A stretch of DNA of 64,000 nucleotides from the NCBI GenBank assembly GCA_045578245.1, contig JAZNJX010000098.1, forward strand, positions 7,979 through 71,978, read 5' to 3'. The notes beneath the pieces were generated by a model, which saw only the letters and a list, made by a program, of their open reading frames with translations, was not told where the DNA came from and did not search any database. The DNA is from Fimenecus sp045578245. GTDB lineage: Bacteria > Bacillota > Clostridia > Oscillospirales > Acutalibacteraceae. Both the position numbers and the translations under genes were made by a program. Position 1 is the stretch's first letter; each line of letters opens with the position of its first letter. Shown in pieces: positions 9,716 through 18,706 of the stretch.

Positions 9716-10771
9716 ATGTTTCAATTAAATGAAAAAGTAAAGAATTTAACACCATATGAGCCAATCAGCGGCACTTATGAAATCCGTCTTGATGCTAACG
9801 AGTCTTTTCTGACTGTTCCAAAGAACATTGAGAATGAGATGGTCGAAGCACTTAAAACTTCTGCTCTTAATCGTTACCCTGACCCAAATGCTACAAAACT
9901 TGTGAAAGGTTTTGCAGATTATTTCAGGGTGGATGCTGATTGTGTAACAGCAGGTAATGGCTCGGATGAAATTATTTCAGTTATAATGAATGCGTTTTTG
10001 CAGAAGGGTGACAGGATTTTAACCCTTGAGCCTGATTTCTCAATGTATCGTTTTTATGCTGAAATCGCAGAGTGTGAAAGTGTAAAATATCAGAAAGATG
10101 ATAATCTTGATGTGAATATAGATGATGTAATTGCACTTGCAAACAGGGAAAATGTAAGAATTGTTATTTTCTCAAATCCTTGTAATCCAACATCAAGAAT
10201 TGTTACAAAAGATGATGTTAGAAAACTTATAAACAGCACAGATGCTTTTGTTGTCCTTGACGAAGCTTATATGGATTTTGCAGAGGATGAAAGCCTTTTA
10301 GGTGAATTCGAGAATTACGATAATCTCATTATTTTAAAGACTTGTTCAAAGGCTCTTGGTTGTGCTGCACTCCGTTTAGGCTTTGCAGTAGCAAATAAGA
10401 CACTTACAAATGTTATCCGTGCAGTGAAATCTCCATATAATGTAAACTCTGTTTCACAGGCTCTTGGTGAAGTGCTTTTCTCGCATCACGATTACATTGA
10501 TAACTGTATCGAAACAGTTGTGAATTCACGAAAAGAGCTTTACAACGAAATTCTTAAAATAGAAAACGAAAAGATTGAAAAAATATATGAGACTCATACA
10601 AACTTTGTGTTTATGAAAGTTAAGAATGCAAAGGAAATATTTGAGAAGATGAAAGAAAGTAGCATTATCATCCGTAACATGGGTGACTACTTACGAATTA
10701 CTGCAGGTAGCAAAGAAGAAAATGAAAAAATGCTTGAAACTTTCAAAAAAGTGTTGGAGGAATTAGAATGA
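9716..10771 (+). CDS. hisC: Histidinol-phosphate aminotransferase
   Basis: PLP-dependent class I/II aminotransferase that makes histidinol phosphate. The N-terminal LDANES motif, the NPCNPTS loop, VLDEAYMDF, and the PLP lysine in KTCSKALG (about residue 212) followed by RLGFAVA are all present. The 351-residue length is normal. The stop overlaps the start of hisB (ATGA), so the two are translationally coupled. Confidence 0.96.
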   Translation: MFQLNEKVKNLTPYEPISGTYEIRLDANESFLTVPKNIENEMVEALKTSALNRYPDPNATKLVKGFADYFRVDADCVTAGNGSDEIISVIMNAFLQKGDRILTLEPDFSMYRFYAEIAECESVKYQKDDNLDVNIDDVIALANRENVRIVIFSNPCNPTSRIVTKDDVRKLINSTDAFVVLDEAYMDFAEDESLLGEFENYDNLIILKTCSKALGCAALRLGFAVANKTLTNVIRAVKSPYNVNSVSQALGEVLFSHHDYIDNCIETVVNSRKELYNEILKIENEKIEKIYETHTNFVFMKVKNAKEIFEKMKESSIIIRNMGDYLRITAGSKEENEKMLETFKKVLEELE

Positions 10772-11340
10772 GAACTGCAACAATAGCTAGAAAAACAAAA
10801 GAAACAGATATTAACTTGACACTCTGTCTTGATGGTGGTGAAGTTAAAGTCTGCACAGGTGTTGGTTTTTTTGACCATATGCTTACAGCATTTGCAACTC
10901 ATGCTGGTTATGGACTCAATGTAACTTGTAAAGGTGACACAGAGGTCGATTGTCACCATACAGTTGAAGATATCGGAATTGTCCTTGGTCAGGCACTTTT
11001 TGAGTGTTTGGGTGACAAATCAAACCTTGTTCGTTATGGTAGCTTCTTTGTACCAATGGATGAGGCACTTGGTTTTTGTGCAGTTGATATCTGCAATCGT
11101 GCATACACAGTTTTCGAAGCTGATTTTCCACAGGAAAAATGTGGAGATTTCGATGCTTGTATGTGTGTGGAATTCTTCCGTGCAGTTGCTGACAATGCAA
11201 AAATTACTGTTCATCTTCGTGCACCTTATGGCGACAATTCTCACCATATTGCTGAAGCAATTTTCAAGGCATTTGGTCATGCAATGAGTATTGCAACAGA
11301 AAAAACAGACAAAACACTTTCAACAAAGGGGACTCTTTAA
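10768..11340 (+). CDS. hisB: Imidazoleglycerol-phosphate dehydratase
   Basis: Manganese enzyme of the sixth step. The two metal-binding signatures are intact: DCHHTVEDIGIVLG near residue 60 and GDNSHHIAEAIFKAFG near 155. At 190 residues it is the single-function form without histidinol phosphatase, so that phosphatase must be encoded elsewhere. hisA follows after three bases. The usual hisH gene between hisB and hisA is absent. Confidence 0.97.
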   Translation: MRTATIARKTKETDINLTLCLDGGEVKVCTGVGFFDHMLTAFATHAGYGLNVTCKGDTEVDCHHTVEDIGIVLGQALFECLGDKSNLVRYGSFFVPMDEALGFCAVDICNRAYTVFEADFPQEKCGDFDACMCVEFFRAVADNAKITVHLRAPYGDNSHHIAEAIFKAFGHAMSIATEKTDKTLSTKGTL

Positions 11341-11343
11341 AAT

Positions 11344-12057
11344 ATGATTATTTTTCCGGCAATAGATATAAAAGATAAAGAATGCGTCCGCCTTTATAAA
11401 GGTGACTTTGCAACAGCCGGTAAAGTGGCAGACAGTTATATGGAAACTGCACTTAATTTCAAAAAAGCAGGTGCTGAGTGGATACATATGGTAGATTTGA
11501 ATGGTGCACTTGATGGTGTCCGTATCAATTCCGACATTTTCCTTGATGTTGCAAAAAACAGTGGACTTAAGGTCGAAGTCGGCGGTGGCATCCGTACAAT
11601 GAAGGATGTTGATTTCTACATTCAGAATGGCATCGAGAGAGTAATTATCGGCTCTGCAGCTCTTAAGAATCCACAGCTTGTAAAAGAAGCTTGTAAGGAA
11701 TTCGGTGATAGAATCGCAGTTGGAATTGATGCTAAAAACGAGATGGTTGCAACTGAGGGTTGGACGGAAAAAAGTGATATTCACTACATTGACCTTGCAA
11801 AAAGAATGGAAGATTTCGGTGTAAAATATATCATCTTTACGGATATCGACTGTGATGGTATGCTTTCAGGTCCAAATCTTGAACAATTAGAAAAACTCAA
11901 CGACGTGGTTTCATGCAACATTACTGCGAGTGGTGGTATTAAGGATATACAGAATATCATTGACCTCAAAAACGCTAATATGTATGGTGCAATATGCGGT
12001 CGATCAATTTACAGTGGCACATTGAATTTAGCTGAGGCTATCAAGGAGTGTGAATAA
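11344..12057 (+). CDS. hisA: ProFAR isomerase (phosphoribosylformimino-AICAR ribotide isomerase)
   Basis: TIM-barrel isomerase of the fourth step. The start FPAIDIKDKECVRLYKGD carries the catalytic Asp, and the phosphate-binding GGGIR and (A)SGGI loops and the second Asp in TDIDCDGML are present. The protein has 237 residues. HisF is a close paralogue, but the N-terminal sequence and the second Asp region read as HisA. hisF, normally the next gene, is missing here. Confidence 0.93.
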   Translation: MIIFPAIDIKDKECVRLYKGDFATAGKVADSYMETALNFKKAGAEWIHMVDLNGALDGVRINSDIFLDVAKNSGLKVEVGGGIRTMKDVDFYIQNGIERVIIGSAALKNPQLVKEACKEFGDRIAVGIDAKNEMVATEGWTEKSDIHYIDLAKRMEDFGVKYIIFTDIDCDGMLSGPNLEQLEKLNDVVSCNITASGGIKDIQNIIDLKNANMYGAICGRSIYSGTLNLAEAIKECE

Positions 12058-12058
12058 T

Positions 12059-12373
12059 ATGAACCTTGATAAATATTTTGTAAAGGCAGAGTTAATCCCT
12101 GCAATTATCCAGGAAGAAAGCACAGGAGAAATCTTAATGCTTGCCTATATGAATAAAGAATCAATGGCAAAAACTCTCGAAACAGGCTACACTTGGTTCT
12201 GGAGTCGCTCTCGTCAGGAACTCTGGAACAAAGGTGCAACGTCAGGTCATTTACAGAAGGTTATTTCAATTCATGGGGACTGTGATGACGATACGTTATT
12301 AATAAAAGTTGAACAGACAGGTCCTGCTTGTCATACAGGCAGTAAATCTTGTTTTTTTAATAAAATCAAATGA
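12059..12373 (+). CDS. hisI: Phosphoribosyl-AMP cyclohydrolase
   Basis: Zinc and magnesium enzyme that opens the adenine ring of PR-AMP. Visible signatures are YTWFWSRSRQELWNKGATSG, the CDDD metal site, and CHTGSKSCF with zinc cysteines. The 104-residue protein is not fused to HisE, which is the next gene. The ATG at 12059 lies ten bases after AAGGAG; a GTG at 12050 would sit too close to that site. Confidence 0.94.
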   Translation: MNLDKYFVKAELIPAIIQEESTGEILMLAYMNKESMAKTLETGYTWFWSRSRQELWNKGATSGHLQKVISIHGDCDDDTLLIKVEQTGPACHTGSKSCFFNKIK

Positions 12374-12383
12374 GGGATAAACA

Positions 12384-12710
12384 ATGAACGATACTTTAGT
12401 AAATCTTTATGAAACAATCCTTGAAAGAAGAGAGAATAAACAAGAGGGTTCATACACTTGCTATCTTTTTGAAAAAGGACTTGATAAAATCCTTAAAAAA
12501 GTCGGTGAGGAATGCTCCGAAACTATAATTGCTGCAAAAAATGGTAATAAGGAAGAGACTGTCGGCGAAATCAGTGACCTTATTTTCCACCTCTTTGTTA
12601 TGATGGCAAACGAGGGTATTGCAGTAGAAGATGTCATGGCAGAACTCGACAAGAGAAGCAATAAAACAGGAAATTTAAAGACATTCCATCAGGTTGATAA
12701 AAATTCATAA
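12384..12710 (+). CDS. hisE: Phosphoribosyl-ATP pyrophosphatase
   Basis: MazG-like all-alpha pyrophosphatase of the second step. The metal-binding helix KVGEECSETIIAAKNG and the following EISDLIFHLFVMM are typical. It has 108 residues and starts 10 bases after hisI with a GAGG ribosome site. It is the last clear histidine gene of the operon; the M20 peptidase follows closely and may be co-transcribed. Confidence 0.95.
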   Translation: MNDTLVNLYETILERRENKQEGSYTCYLFEKGLDKILKKVGEECSETIIAAKNGNKEETVGEISDLIFHLFVMMANEGIAVEDVMAELDKRSNKTGNLKTFHQVDKNS

Positions 12711-12722
12711 GGAGAGAAAGAT

Positions 12723-14189
12723 ATGAAAATTTTGTGGATTATCCTTGGACTTTTAGGACTCTTTATTATTGTAACACTTATCCGTGCTGCTTTCTTTAAG
12801 GAGAAAAAACAACAGACAGAAAAGCTTCTCCCGGAAATGATTAACATGGAAAAGTACTGTCAGGATTTAAGTGATGCAATTAAAATCAAGACTATTTCAA
12901 ACTATGACAGAGAACTTGTTGACTGGGCAGAATTTGAAAAGTTCCATGTATTTTTGGAAGAAAGATTCCCATTGGTACATAAAACTATGACACGTACAAA
13001 GATTGCAGATGCAAGCCTTGTTTACAAGTGGGAAGGTACAGACCCAAGCCTTGATGGTATTGCAATGCTTGCACATCAGGACGTTGTGCCAATTACTGCT
13101 GGTACGGAGCAGGATTGGGAACACGAACCATTCAGCGGTTACAATGACGGTGAGTTTATCTGGGGCAGAGGCGCAATGGATATGAAAAATCACCTTATTG
13201 CTGTAATGGAATGCATGGAGGAACTTATCAACGAGGGCTTCCGTCCAAAGAGAACAGTTTATATCTGTTTAGGTCACAATGAAGAAGTGGTTGCTGCACC
13301 TGACAATGGTGCAAAGCAGATTGCAGCTTATCTCAAAGAACAGGGTGTTCACCTTGAAGCAGTCCTTGATGAAGGTGGAGCAATTCTTCCGGTTAAACTT
13401 GGAAAACTCCTTGACATCAACCTTACAGGTGTTGGTATTGCTGAAAAAGGTAGTGTAAACTATAAAGTTAGTGTAAATGCAAAGGGTGGTCACTCATCAC
13501 AGCCACCTAAGCATACTGCAGTGGGTAAGCTTGCTGATGTAATCAAGGATATTGAAAATCATCAGTTCAAGGCAACAATGCCTGATTATCTCAAACAGCT
13601 CATTAAACGAGTTGGTATGAATGCAGGTTATCCTTTGAGAGTAGTCCTTGTAAATGCTCCGATTTTACAGCCACTCATCCTTGCCATTGCGAAAAATATC
13701 CCTGCAGCAGCTTCTCTTATCCGTACTTGTACAGCTGTTACAATGGCAGAAGGTAGCCCACAGTTTAATGTTCTTCCTCAGAAGGCAAGTGTAACAGTTA
13801 ACTTCCGTACAATGCCTGGCGTTACAATTAAGGATGTTGAAAAGCATATCCGTGACAGCGTAAGAAATAAGGATATTGAAGTGGAGTTCCTCGTTGGTAA
13901 AGAGTCATCACAGGTTTCTCCAACTGACTCAAAAGCATTCCAGACAATTAAGGAATTAGCAGAAGCACAGAACAGCAAAAATCTTGTTACACCATTCCTT
14001 GTAATGGGTGGCACAGATGCTTATAACTATGAGCCTGTATGTGAAAATATTTACAGATTTGCTCCTTTCGTTGCAGATACAAAGCTTCTTCTCTGTACTC
14101 ATGGTACAAATGAAAGAATCCCAATTGCTTGTTGTGAAGATGCAATTGCATTCTTTAAGAGATATGTACGCAAAATGACCCAAGACTAA
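12723..14189 (+). CDS. M20 family metallopeptidase, membrane-anchored
   Basis: Di-zinc peptidase of the M20/carboxypeptidase S type. Residues 3-23 form a hydrophobic anchor followed by basic residues, so the catalytic part may be tethered to the membrane. Metal-site motifs are in order: AHQDVVP near residue 117, WGRGAMDMKN near 150, GHNEEV near 182 (catalytic Glu and metal ligand), and the C-terminal THGTNERIP. The dimerisation domain lies between them, with the GGHSSQPP motif. The substrate is unknown. It lies 12 bases after hisE with its own GGAGAG site. Confidence 0.88.
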   Translation: MKILWIILGLLGLFIIVTLIRAAFFKEKKQQTEKLLPEMINMEKYCQDLSDAIKIKTISNYDRELVDWAEFEKFHVFLEERFPLVHKTMTRTKIADASLVYKWEGTDPSLDGIAMLAHQDVVPITAGTEQDWEHEPFSGYNDGEFIWGRGAMDMKNHLIAVMECMEELINEGFRPKRTVYICLGHNEEVVAAPDNGAKQIAAYLKEQGVHLEAVLDEGGAILPVKLGKLLDINLTGVGIAEKGSVNYKVSVNAKGGHSSQPPKHTAVGKLADVIKDIENHQFKATMPDYLKQLIKRVGMNAGYPLRVVLVNAPILQPLILAIAKNIPAAASLIRTCTAVTMAEGSPQFNVLPQKASVTVNFRTMPGVTIKDVEKHIRDSVRNKDIEVEFLVGKESSQVSPTDSKAFQTIKELAEAQNSKNLVTPFLVMGGTDAYNYEPVCENIYRFAPFVADTKLLLCTHGTNERIPIACCEDAIAFFKRYVRKMTQD

Positions 14190-14199
14190 TTCTTTTTGG

Positions 14200-14339
14200 C
14201 ATATTTTCCGTAAAACTGCCTTGCTTTCGACTCGCAGTATACTTGATACAGCTTCGTCTTCGCAAGATTGTTTTACAAAAAATCTGCTTAAAAAAGGAGT
14301 AAGGGTCCATATTTTCCGTAAAACTGCTTTGCTTTTGAC
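14200..14339. repeat. 32-bp direct repeat pair beside the M20 peptidase
   Basis: Bases 14200-14231 and 14308-14339 share 32 positions with two C/T differences, both containing ATTTTCCGTAAAACTGC. The pair flanks about 76 bases. Read on the minus strand, each copy encodes SKAVLRKI-like residues, which creates a false repeated reading frame. It may be a remnant of a dispersed intergenic repeat. Confidence 0.7.
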
Positions 14340-14353
14340 CAAGGGTATATTTC

Positions 14354-14382
14354 TTGACAATGAAGCGATAATATGATTTAAT
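14354..14382 (+). promoter_or_regulatory. Promoter of the dockerin protein gene
   Basis: TTGACA, a 17-base spacer, then TTTAAT, followed 48 bases later by the start codon, which is preceded by a strong AGGAGG. Confidence 0.65.
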
Positions 14383-14430
14383 AGACTTGTAAGTTTTCTT
14401 ATTTTTATGAAAATTTAGGAGGAAATTATT

Positions 14431-15720
14431 ATGAAAAAGACAATTTCTATTCTTTTAGCATTGGTAATGGCATTGTCAGTATTTTCTGTAATGGCATTAG
14501 CAGAAGAAACACCTGATATAACTTATGAAGTTCTTTCAGAAGAAGAGAAAACTTGTAAAGTTACAGGTGCGAAAGCAGGCACAGTTAATTTAGTAATTCC
14601 TGCTGAAATTGATGGATATAAGGTTGTTTATATTGACAATCGCGCTTTCTCATCAAACAAGGAAATTAAGACAGTTCAGATTGCTGATACAGTAGAAAGA
14701 ATCGGACAATACGTTTTCTCAACAACAGAATTCTATAAAGATGAAGCAAACTGGGAAGATGGTGTTCTTTATGTTGGTAAGTTTGTTATAGTTGCAAAAT
14801 CAACTCTTGAGGGTGAATATGCAATTAAAGCAGGTACAACTGTAATGGCAGATGGTGCGTTTAGAAGCTGTAAAAAACTTACTAAAATCACAATTCCTGA
14901 GGGAATGAAAGCGATAAGCCTTTTGGCATTTAGAGATTGTGAGACATTAGCAGAAGTTGTATTCCCATCGACACTTAAGTCTATTGGCTCATATGCATTT
15001 CTTCATTGTACAGCACTTAAAGCTGTAACTCTTCCAGAAAGCTTGGAAAAGATAGGCTCATATTCATTTAATGATTCTGGTCTTACAGATGTTACAATTC
15101 CTGCAAGTGTTAAAGAAATTGATAAATATGCTTTTTGCCATTGCGCTGATTTGACAGCAATCAATGTTGCAGAAGCAAATGAAAATTATTCATCAGCATC
15201 AGGAATTCTTTACAATAAGGATAAAACAACAGTTGTTTATGTTCCATACAAGGTTGATTATTCAACCTTTGAACTCCCAGAAACAGTAACAACTATTGGT
15301 AAAGGTGCTTTTGAGGGCGCAACCTTTGAAGAGTTTGAAATTCCAGAAACTGTAACAACTATTGAGAATGCAGCATTTGAGGGCTGTGCAAATCTTAAAA
15401 AAGTTAAGATTCCTGCAAGTGTAACAGAAATTGCTGACAATGCTTTTGCGAAATGTCACGCTCATTTTGTTATCGAGGCACCAGAGGGGTCATATGCATA
15501 TTCGTATGCATTAGAGAATGGTTACATTTTAAATGGTATCATGGGCGATGTAACAGGTGACGGTAAAGTAACTGCTATCGATGCAAGACAGATATTACAA
15601 TGTGCTGCTTCGAATGCAGAGTTTTCTCCTGAACAAATTAAGTTAGCAGATTTAAATGGGGATGGAAAAGTTACTGCATTTGATGCGCGCTTAGCACTTC
15701 AAGTAGCTGCGAACTCATAA
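14431..15720 (+). CDS. Secreted leucine-rich-repeat (BspA-type) protein with C-terminal dockerin
   Basis: Exported protein of 429 residues. A Sec signal peptide covers about residues 1-24 and ends in MALA. From about residue 40 to 365 there are LRR_5/BspA repeats of about 23 residues with the pattern IPxxVxxIxxxAFxxC. The last 60 residues are a type I dockerin: two calcium loops, DVTGDGKVTAIDAR and DLNGDGKVTAFDAR, are linked by a short helix. Dockerins bind cohesins, so the protein probably attaches to a scaffoldin or a cell-surface cohesin. It is a single-gene unit with its own promoter and terminator. The ligand of the repeats is unknown. Confidence 0.92.
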   Translation: MKKTISILLALVMALSVFSVMALAEETPDITYEVLSEEEKTCKVTGAKAGTVNLVIPAEIDGYKVVYIDNRAFSSNKEIKTVQIADTVERIGQYVFSTTEFYKDEANWEDGVLYVGKFVIVAKSTLEGEYAIKAGTTVMADGAFRSCKKLTKITIPEGMKAISLLAFRDCETLAEVVFPSTLKSIGSYAFLHCTALKAVTLPESLEKIGSYSFNDSGLTDVTIPASVKEIDKYAFCHCADLTAINVAEANENYSSASGILYNKDKTTVVYVPYKVDYSTFELPETVTTIGKGAFEGATFEEFEIPETVTTIENAAFEGCANLKKVKIPASVTEIADNAFAKCHAHFVIEAPEGSYAYSYALENGYILNGIMGDVTGDGKVTAIDARQILQCAASNAEFSPEQIKLADLNGDGKVTAFDARLALQVAANS

Positions 15721-15736
15721 TTTTAACGAGTAAAAA

Positions 15737-15770
15737 AGTAGGGCAGGTGAAAACTTGTCCTACTTTTTTT
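15737..15770 (+). terminator. Rho-independent terminator after the dockerin gene
   Basis: Inverted arms beginning AGTAGG and ending CCTACT, followed by a run of seven T. Confidence 0.85.
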
Positions 15771-15779
15771 GTAGTTAAG

Positions 15780-15808
15780 TTGACAATTGAAAGATAATCG
15801 TTTATACT
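15780..15808 (+). promoter_or_regulatory. Promoter of the THUMP methyltransferase gene
   Basis: TTGACA, a 17-base spacer, then TATACT, 31 bases before the start codon. Confidence 0.7.
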
Positions 15809-15839
15809 AACTATGATTAATGTATAATGGAGTAGTTTA

Positions 15840-16955
15840 ATGTTGATGAAGTTTTCCGCACCATGCCTTTTAGGGTTGGAAGGATTGGTCGCTCAGGAAT
15901 TGCGTGATATGGACGCCATAAATGTTGTGGCAAATAATGGTAGAGTTGATTTTGAGGGCGATGAAAGTATTCTTGCTCGTGCAAATATTGGCTCACGTTA
16001 TAGTGAAAGAATATTAATTCGAATGGGTGAGTTTAAGGCAGTAACCTTTGAACAACTTTTTCAAGGAGTAAAGAAAATACCTTGGGAAAAATGGATTTCT
16101 AAAACAGATGCTTTCCCTGTAAAAGGATATTCACTTAATTCAAAGCTTTTTTCCGTAAGTGACTGTCAGGCAATTATTAAAAAAGCAGTTGTTGAAAGAC
16201 TTAAAGAAAAATATAAAATATCTTGGTTTGAGGAAACAGGACCTATTCATCAGATTCAGTTTTCAATAATGAAAGATGTTGTTACTGTATTTATTGATAC
16301 ATCCGGTGTGGGATTGCACAAGAGAGGTTATCGACCTGTTGCGAATTCAGCTCCGATTAAAGAAACCCTTGCGGCAGCAATGGCTGACCTTGCAAGACTT
16401 CGTCATTATCACACACTTTATGATGTGTGTTGTGGTTCAGGCACAATTCTTATTGAGGGTGCTATGAAAGCACTTAATATTGCACCCGGACTTAAACGGT
16501 CCTTTATCTCTGAAAGATTTGAGAATATCGATTCTAAATTCTGGCAACAGGAAAGAATGAGAGCTGCTGATATGGTTATTCAGGATGCTGATTTTATGGC
16601 TTATGGCTCCGATATTGATTTCCGTGCTCTTGAGGTTGCAAGAGAAAATGCAAGACGTGCCGGAGTAGGAATGAAAATCGACCTTTCAAAAAGAGATTTA
16701 AAAGATTTTACAAGAAAAAGTGAGAAAGGCACTGTCATTTGCAACCCACCTTATGGTGAGCGAATGTTAGATATAAAAGCAGCCGAGGATATTTACAAAA
16801 CAATGGGGAACATCTTTACTCCTGAAAGAGGTTGGGCATACTATATTATAAGTCCCGACGAGGAATTTGAAAAAGTCTTTGGCAGAAAAGCAGACAAAAG
16901 ACGTAAACTATATAACGGTATGATAAAATGCCAGTTATATATGTATTACAAGTAA
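15840..16955 (+). CDS. THUMP-domain class I rRNA (guanine-N2) methyltransferase, RlmL/YpsC family
   Basis: SAM-dependent RNA methyltransferase, probably acting on 23S rRNA guanine. A ferredoxin-like plus THUMP region occupies about residues 1-160. The Rossmann methyltransferase carries CCGSGTILIEGAM near residue 197 and the catalytic NPPYGERM near 301. The 371-residue length matches the single-domain Firmicutes relatives, not the fused RlmKL of E. coli. A second ATG at 15846 is possible. A lipid kinase gene follows 13 bases on. Confidence 0.88.
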   Translation: MLMKFSAPCLLGLEGLVAQELRDMDAINVVANNGRVDFEGDESILARANIGSRYSERILIRMGEFKAVTFEQLFQGVKKIPWEKWISKTDAFPVKGYSLNSKLFSVSDCQAIIKKAVVERLKEKYKISWFEETGPIHQIQFSIMKDVVTVFIDTSGVGLHKRGYRPVANSAPIKETLAAAMADLARLRHYHTLYDVCCGSGTILIEGAMKALNIAPGLKRSFISERFENIDSKFWQQERMRAADMVIQDADFMAYGSDIDFRALEVARENARRAGVGMKIDLSKRDLKDFTRKSEKGTVICNPPYGERMLDIKAAEDIYKTMGNIFTPERGWAYYIISPDEEFEKVFGRKADKRRKLYNGMIKCQLYMYYK

Positions 16956-16968
16956 TTAGGAGAACGAT

Positions 16969-17895
16969 ATGAAACACATTTTTATAGTTAACCCTGTTTC
17001 GGGTAAAGGAAAAAATGCGAAAAATTATATCCCTACAATTGAAAAGTATATTAAAGAAAAAAATCTTAATGCGGATATTTATGTAACAAGTGCAAGCCGT
17101 GACGGTATGCGTTATGTTGAGGAAGTTGCAAAAAAAGGTGAACCGGTAAGATTCTATTCTTGTGGGGGAGATGGAACTCTCTACGAAATCGTAAACGGAT
17201 GCTATAAATATCCAAATTGTGAAGTTGCAAATATTCCATTAGGCTCAGGTAATGATTTTAGCCGCCTTTTCGGTAGAAATACAAATATTGACGACCATGT
17301 AAATGGTGTTCCTGTAAAACTTGACCTTATTGAAACAGATGGTCAGGTTGCAATTAATGAATGTGCAATGGGTATCGACTCTGAAGTTTGTGCAAGACAA
17401 GTTAAGTATAAGCAGTTGCCATTAGTTAATGGTGAGTTGGCATATACTCTTTCCGCACTTCGTTGTGTTGTTTTCAGTAAGGTTAATAATAAATTCAGAA
17501 TAACAATCGACCACGACAAGGTTTATGAGGATGATTTCCTTTTCTGCTATATCGGAAATTCACGATGGTATGGTGGTGGATATATGGCGGCGCCGGGTGC
17601 TATGCCTAACGATGGTCTTATTGACTGTGTTATGGTAAGATACACAAAGGAAATTGCTAAAAAAGGTCCTCTTGGTTTACTTCCACTTTTGGATAAATAT
17701 AAGAATGGCGAACACCTTAATTGGGACTTTACAAAACTTGTTCATTGTAAGCATGTTAAGATTGAGAGTCAGAACCCTGCAGCAGTTAATGTTGATGGTG
17801 AATGTGCTTATGTTACAGAACGTGAGTTCCAACTTTTAGAGGGTGCAATTACATTTATTGTGCCTCGTGGCTCAAAATTTCTTGAATTGATATAG
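16969..17895 (+). CDS. Diacylglycerol kinase family lipid kinase
   Basis: Soluble lipid kinase of the DgkB/YegS type that phosphorylates diacylglycerol or a related lipid for phospholipid recycling. The nucleotide site is clear: NPVSGKGKN at residues 8-16 and the CGGDGTLYEIVNG signature near 64-76, then PLGSGNDFSR. The 308-residue length is typical. It has its own AGGAGA site and is followed by a terminator. Confidence 0.92.
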   Translation: MKHIFIVNPVSGKGKNAKNYIPTIEKYIKEKNLNADIYVTSASRDGMRYVEEVAKKGEPVRFYSCGGDGTLYEIVNGCYKYPNCEVANIPLGSGNDFSRLFGRNTNIDDHVNGVPVKLDLIETDGQVAINECAMGIDSEVCARQVKYKQLPLVNGELAYTLSALRCVVFSKVNNKFRITIDHDKVYEDDFLFCYIGNSRWYGGGYMAAPGAMPNDGLIDCVMVRYTKEIAKKGPLGLLPLLDKYKNGEHLNWDFTKLVHCKHVKIESQNPAAVNVDGECAYVTEREFQLLEGAITFIVPRGSKFLELI

Positions 17896-17906
17896 TAAAA
17901 AACAGG

Positions 17907-17942
17907 ATGGTGGATGAGGAAAGTCTTATCCACCATTTTTTA
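17907..17942 (+). terminator. Rho-independent terminator
   Basis: Nine-base arms ATGGTGGAT and ATCCACCAT with a 12-base loop, followed by a run of T. Confidence 0.85.
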
Positions 17943-17956
17943 GAGGATAATGCAAG

Positions 17957-18706
17957 GTGTATAATTTTTTTGTTAATGAAAATCAGAGATTAAACGATAA
18001 ATACGTGATAAAAGATTCGGATTTTAACCACATAAAAAATGTGCTTAGAATGACTGTTGGTGACACTTTTCTTGTGAGTGATAATGGTGTCAGCAACCTT
18101 TGTGAAATTGAAGGATTTGAAAGTGAATCTGTAATAGCAAGGATAATTGAGGAGAATTATAACGACACGAGTCTTCCAATCAGTATTTATCTTTTCCAAG
18201 GGCTTCCCAAAGGGGATAAAATGGAATTGATTATTCAAAAAACTGTGGAATTAGGTGTCGAGAGTGTAATTCCTGTGGAAATGAATCGTTGTGTTGTGAA
18301 ACTTGATGATAAGAAAAAGAGAAGCAAGGTTTCTCGTTGGCAATCTATTTCCGAAAGCGCAGCAAAGCAGAGTAAATGCAATAAAATTCCAGAGATTACG
18401 GATGTGCTTACATACAAACAGGCGTTGGAAAAAGCAAAAGAACTTGATTTGCTTTTAGTTCCTTATGAAAGCAAAAACGGAATGGAAGATACAAAAGAGG
18501 CACTTTCACAAATCAAAAAAGGTATGTCCGTAGGTATCCTAATCGGTCCAGAGGGCGGATTTGACGAGAAAGAAATTGAACTTGCAACAGAAAACGGAGG
18601 AAAGACCGTATCCTTAGGCAAGAGAATTCTCCGTACCGAAACTGCTGCAATCACATCTGTTGGAATGTGTATGCTGCATGCTGAAATGTTTTTGGGTGAG
18701 GAATAA
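17957..18706 (+). CDS. rsmE: 16S rRNA (uracil1498-N3)-methyltransferase
   Basis: SPOUT-class methyltransferase that modifies U1498 of 16S rRNA. An N-terminal PUA-like domain (about 1-70) is followed by the knotted SAM domain with GPEGGFDEKE near residue 197 and LGKRILRTETA near 218. The start is GTG at 17957 after TAGAGGA; no ATG fits the conserved N-terminus. The stop shares one base with the next start, so both rRNA methyltransferases are translationally coupled. Confidence 0.94.
   Translation: MYNFFVNENQRLNDKYVIKDSDFNHIKNVLRMTVGDTFLVSDNGVSNLCEIEGFESESVIARIIEENYNDTSLPISIYLFQGLPKGDKMELIIQKTVELGVESVIPVEMNRCVVKLDDKKKRSKVSRWQSISESAAKQSKCNKIPEITDVLTYKQALEKAKELDLLLVPYESKNGMEDTKEALSQIKKGMSVGILIGPEGGFDEKEIELATENGGKTVSLGKRILRTETAAITSVGMCMLHAEMFLGEE

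Noticed and set aside
13956..14360. Minus-strand 134-codon frame with repeated KAVLRKI segments
   Set aside because: The peptide repeat comes from the 32-bp DNA repeat, and the frame runs into the reverse of the M20 peptidase gene.
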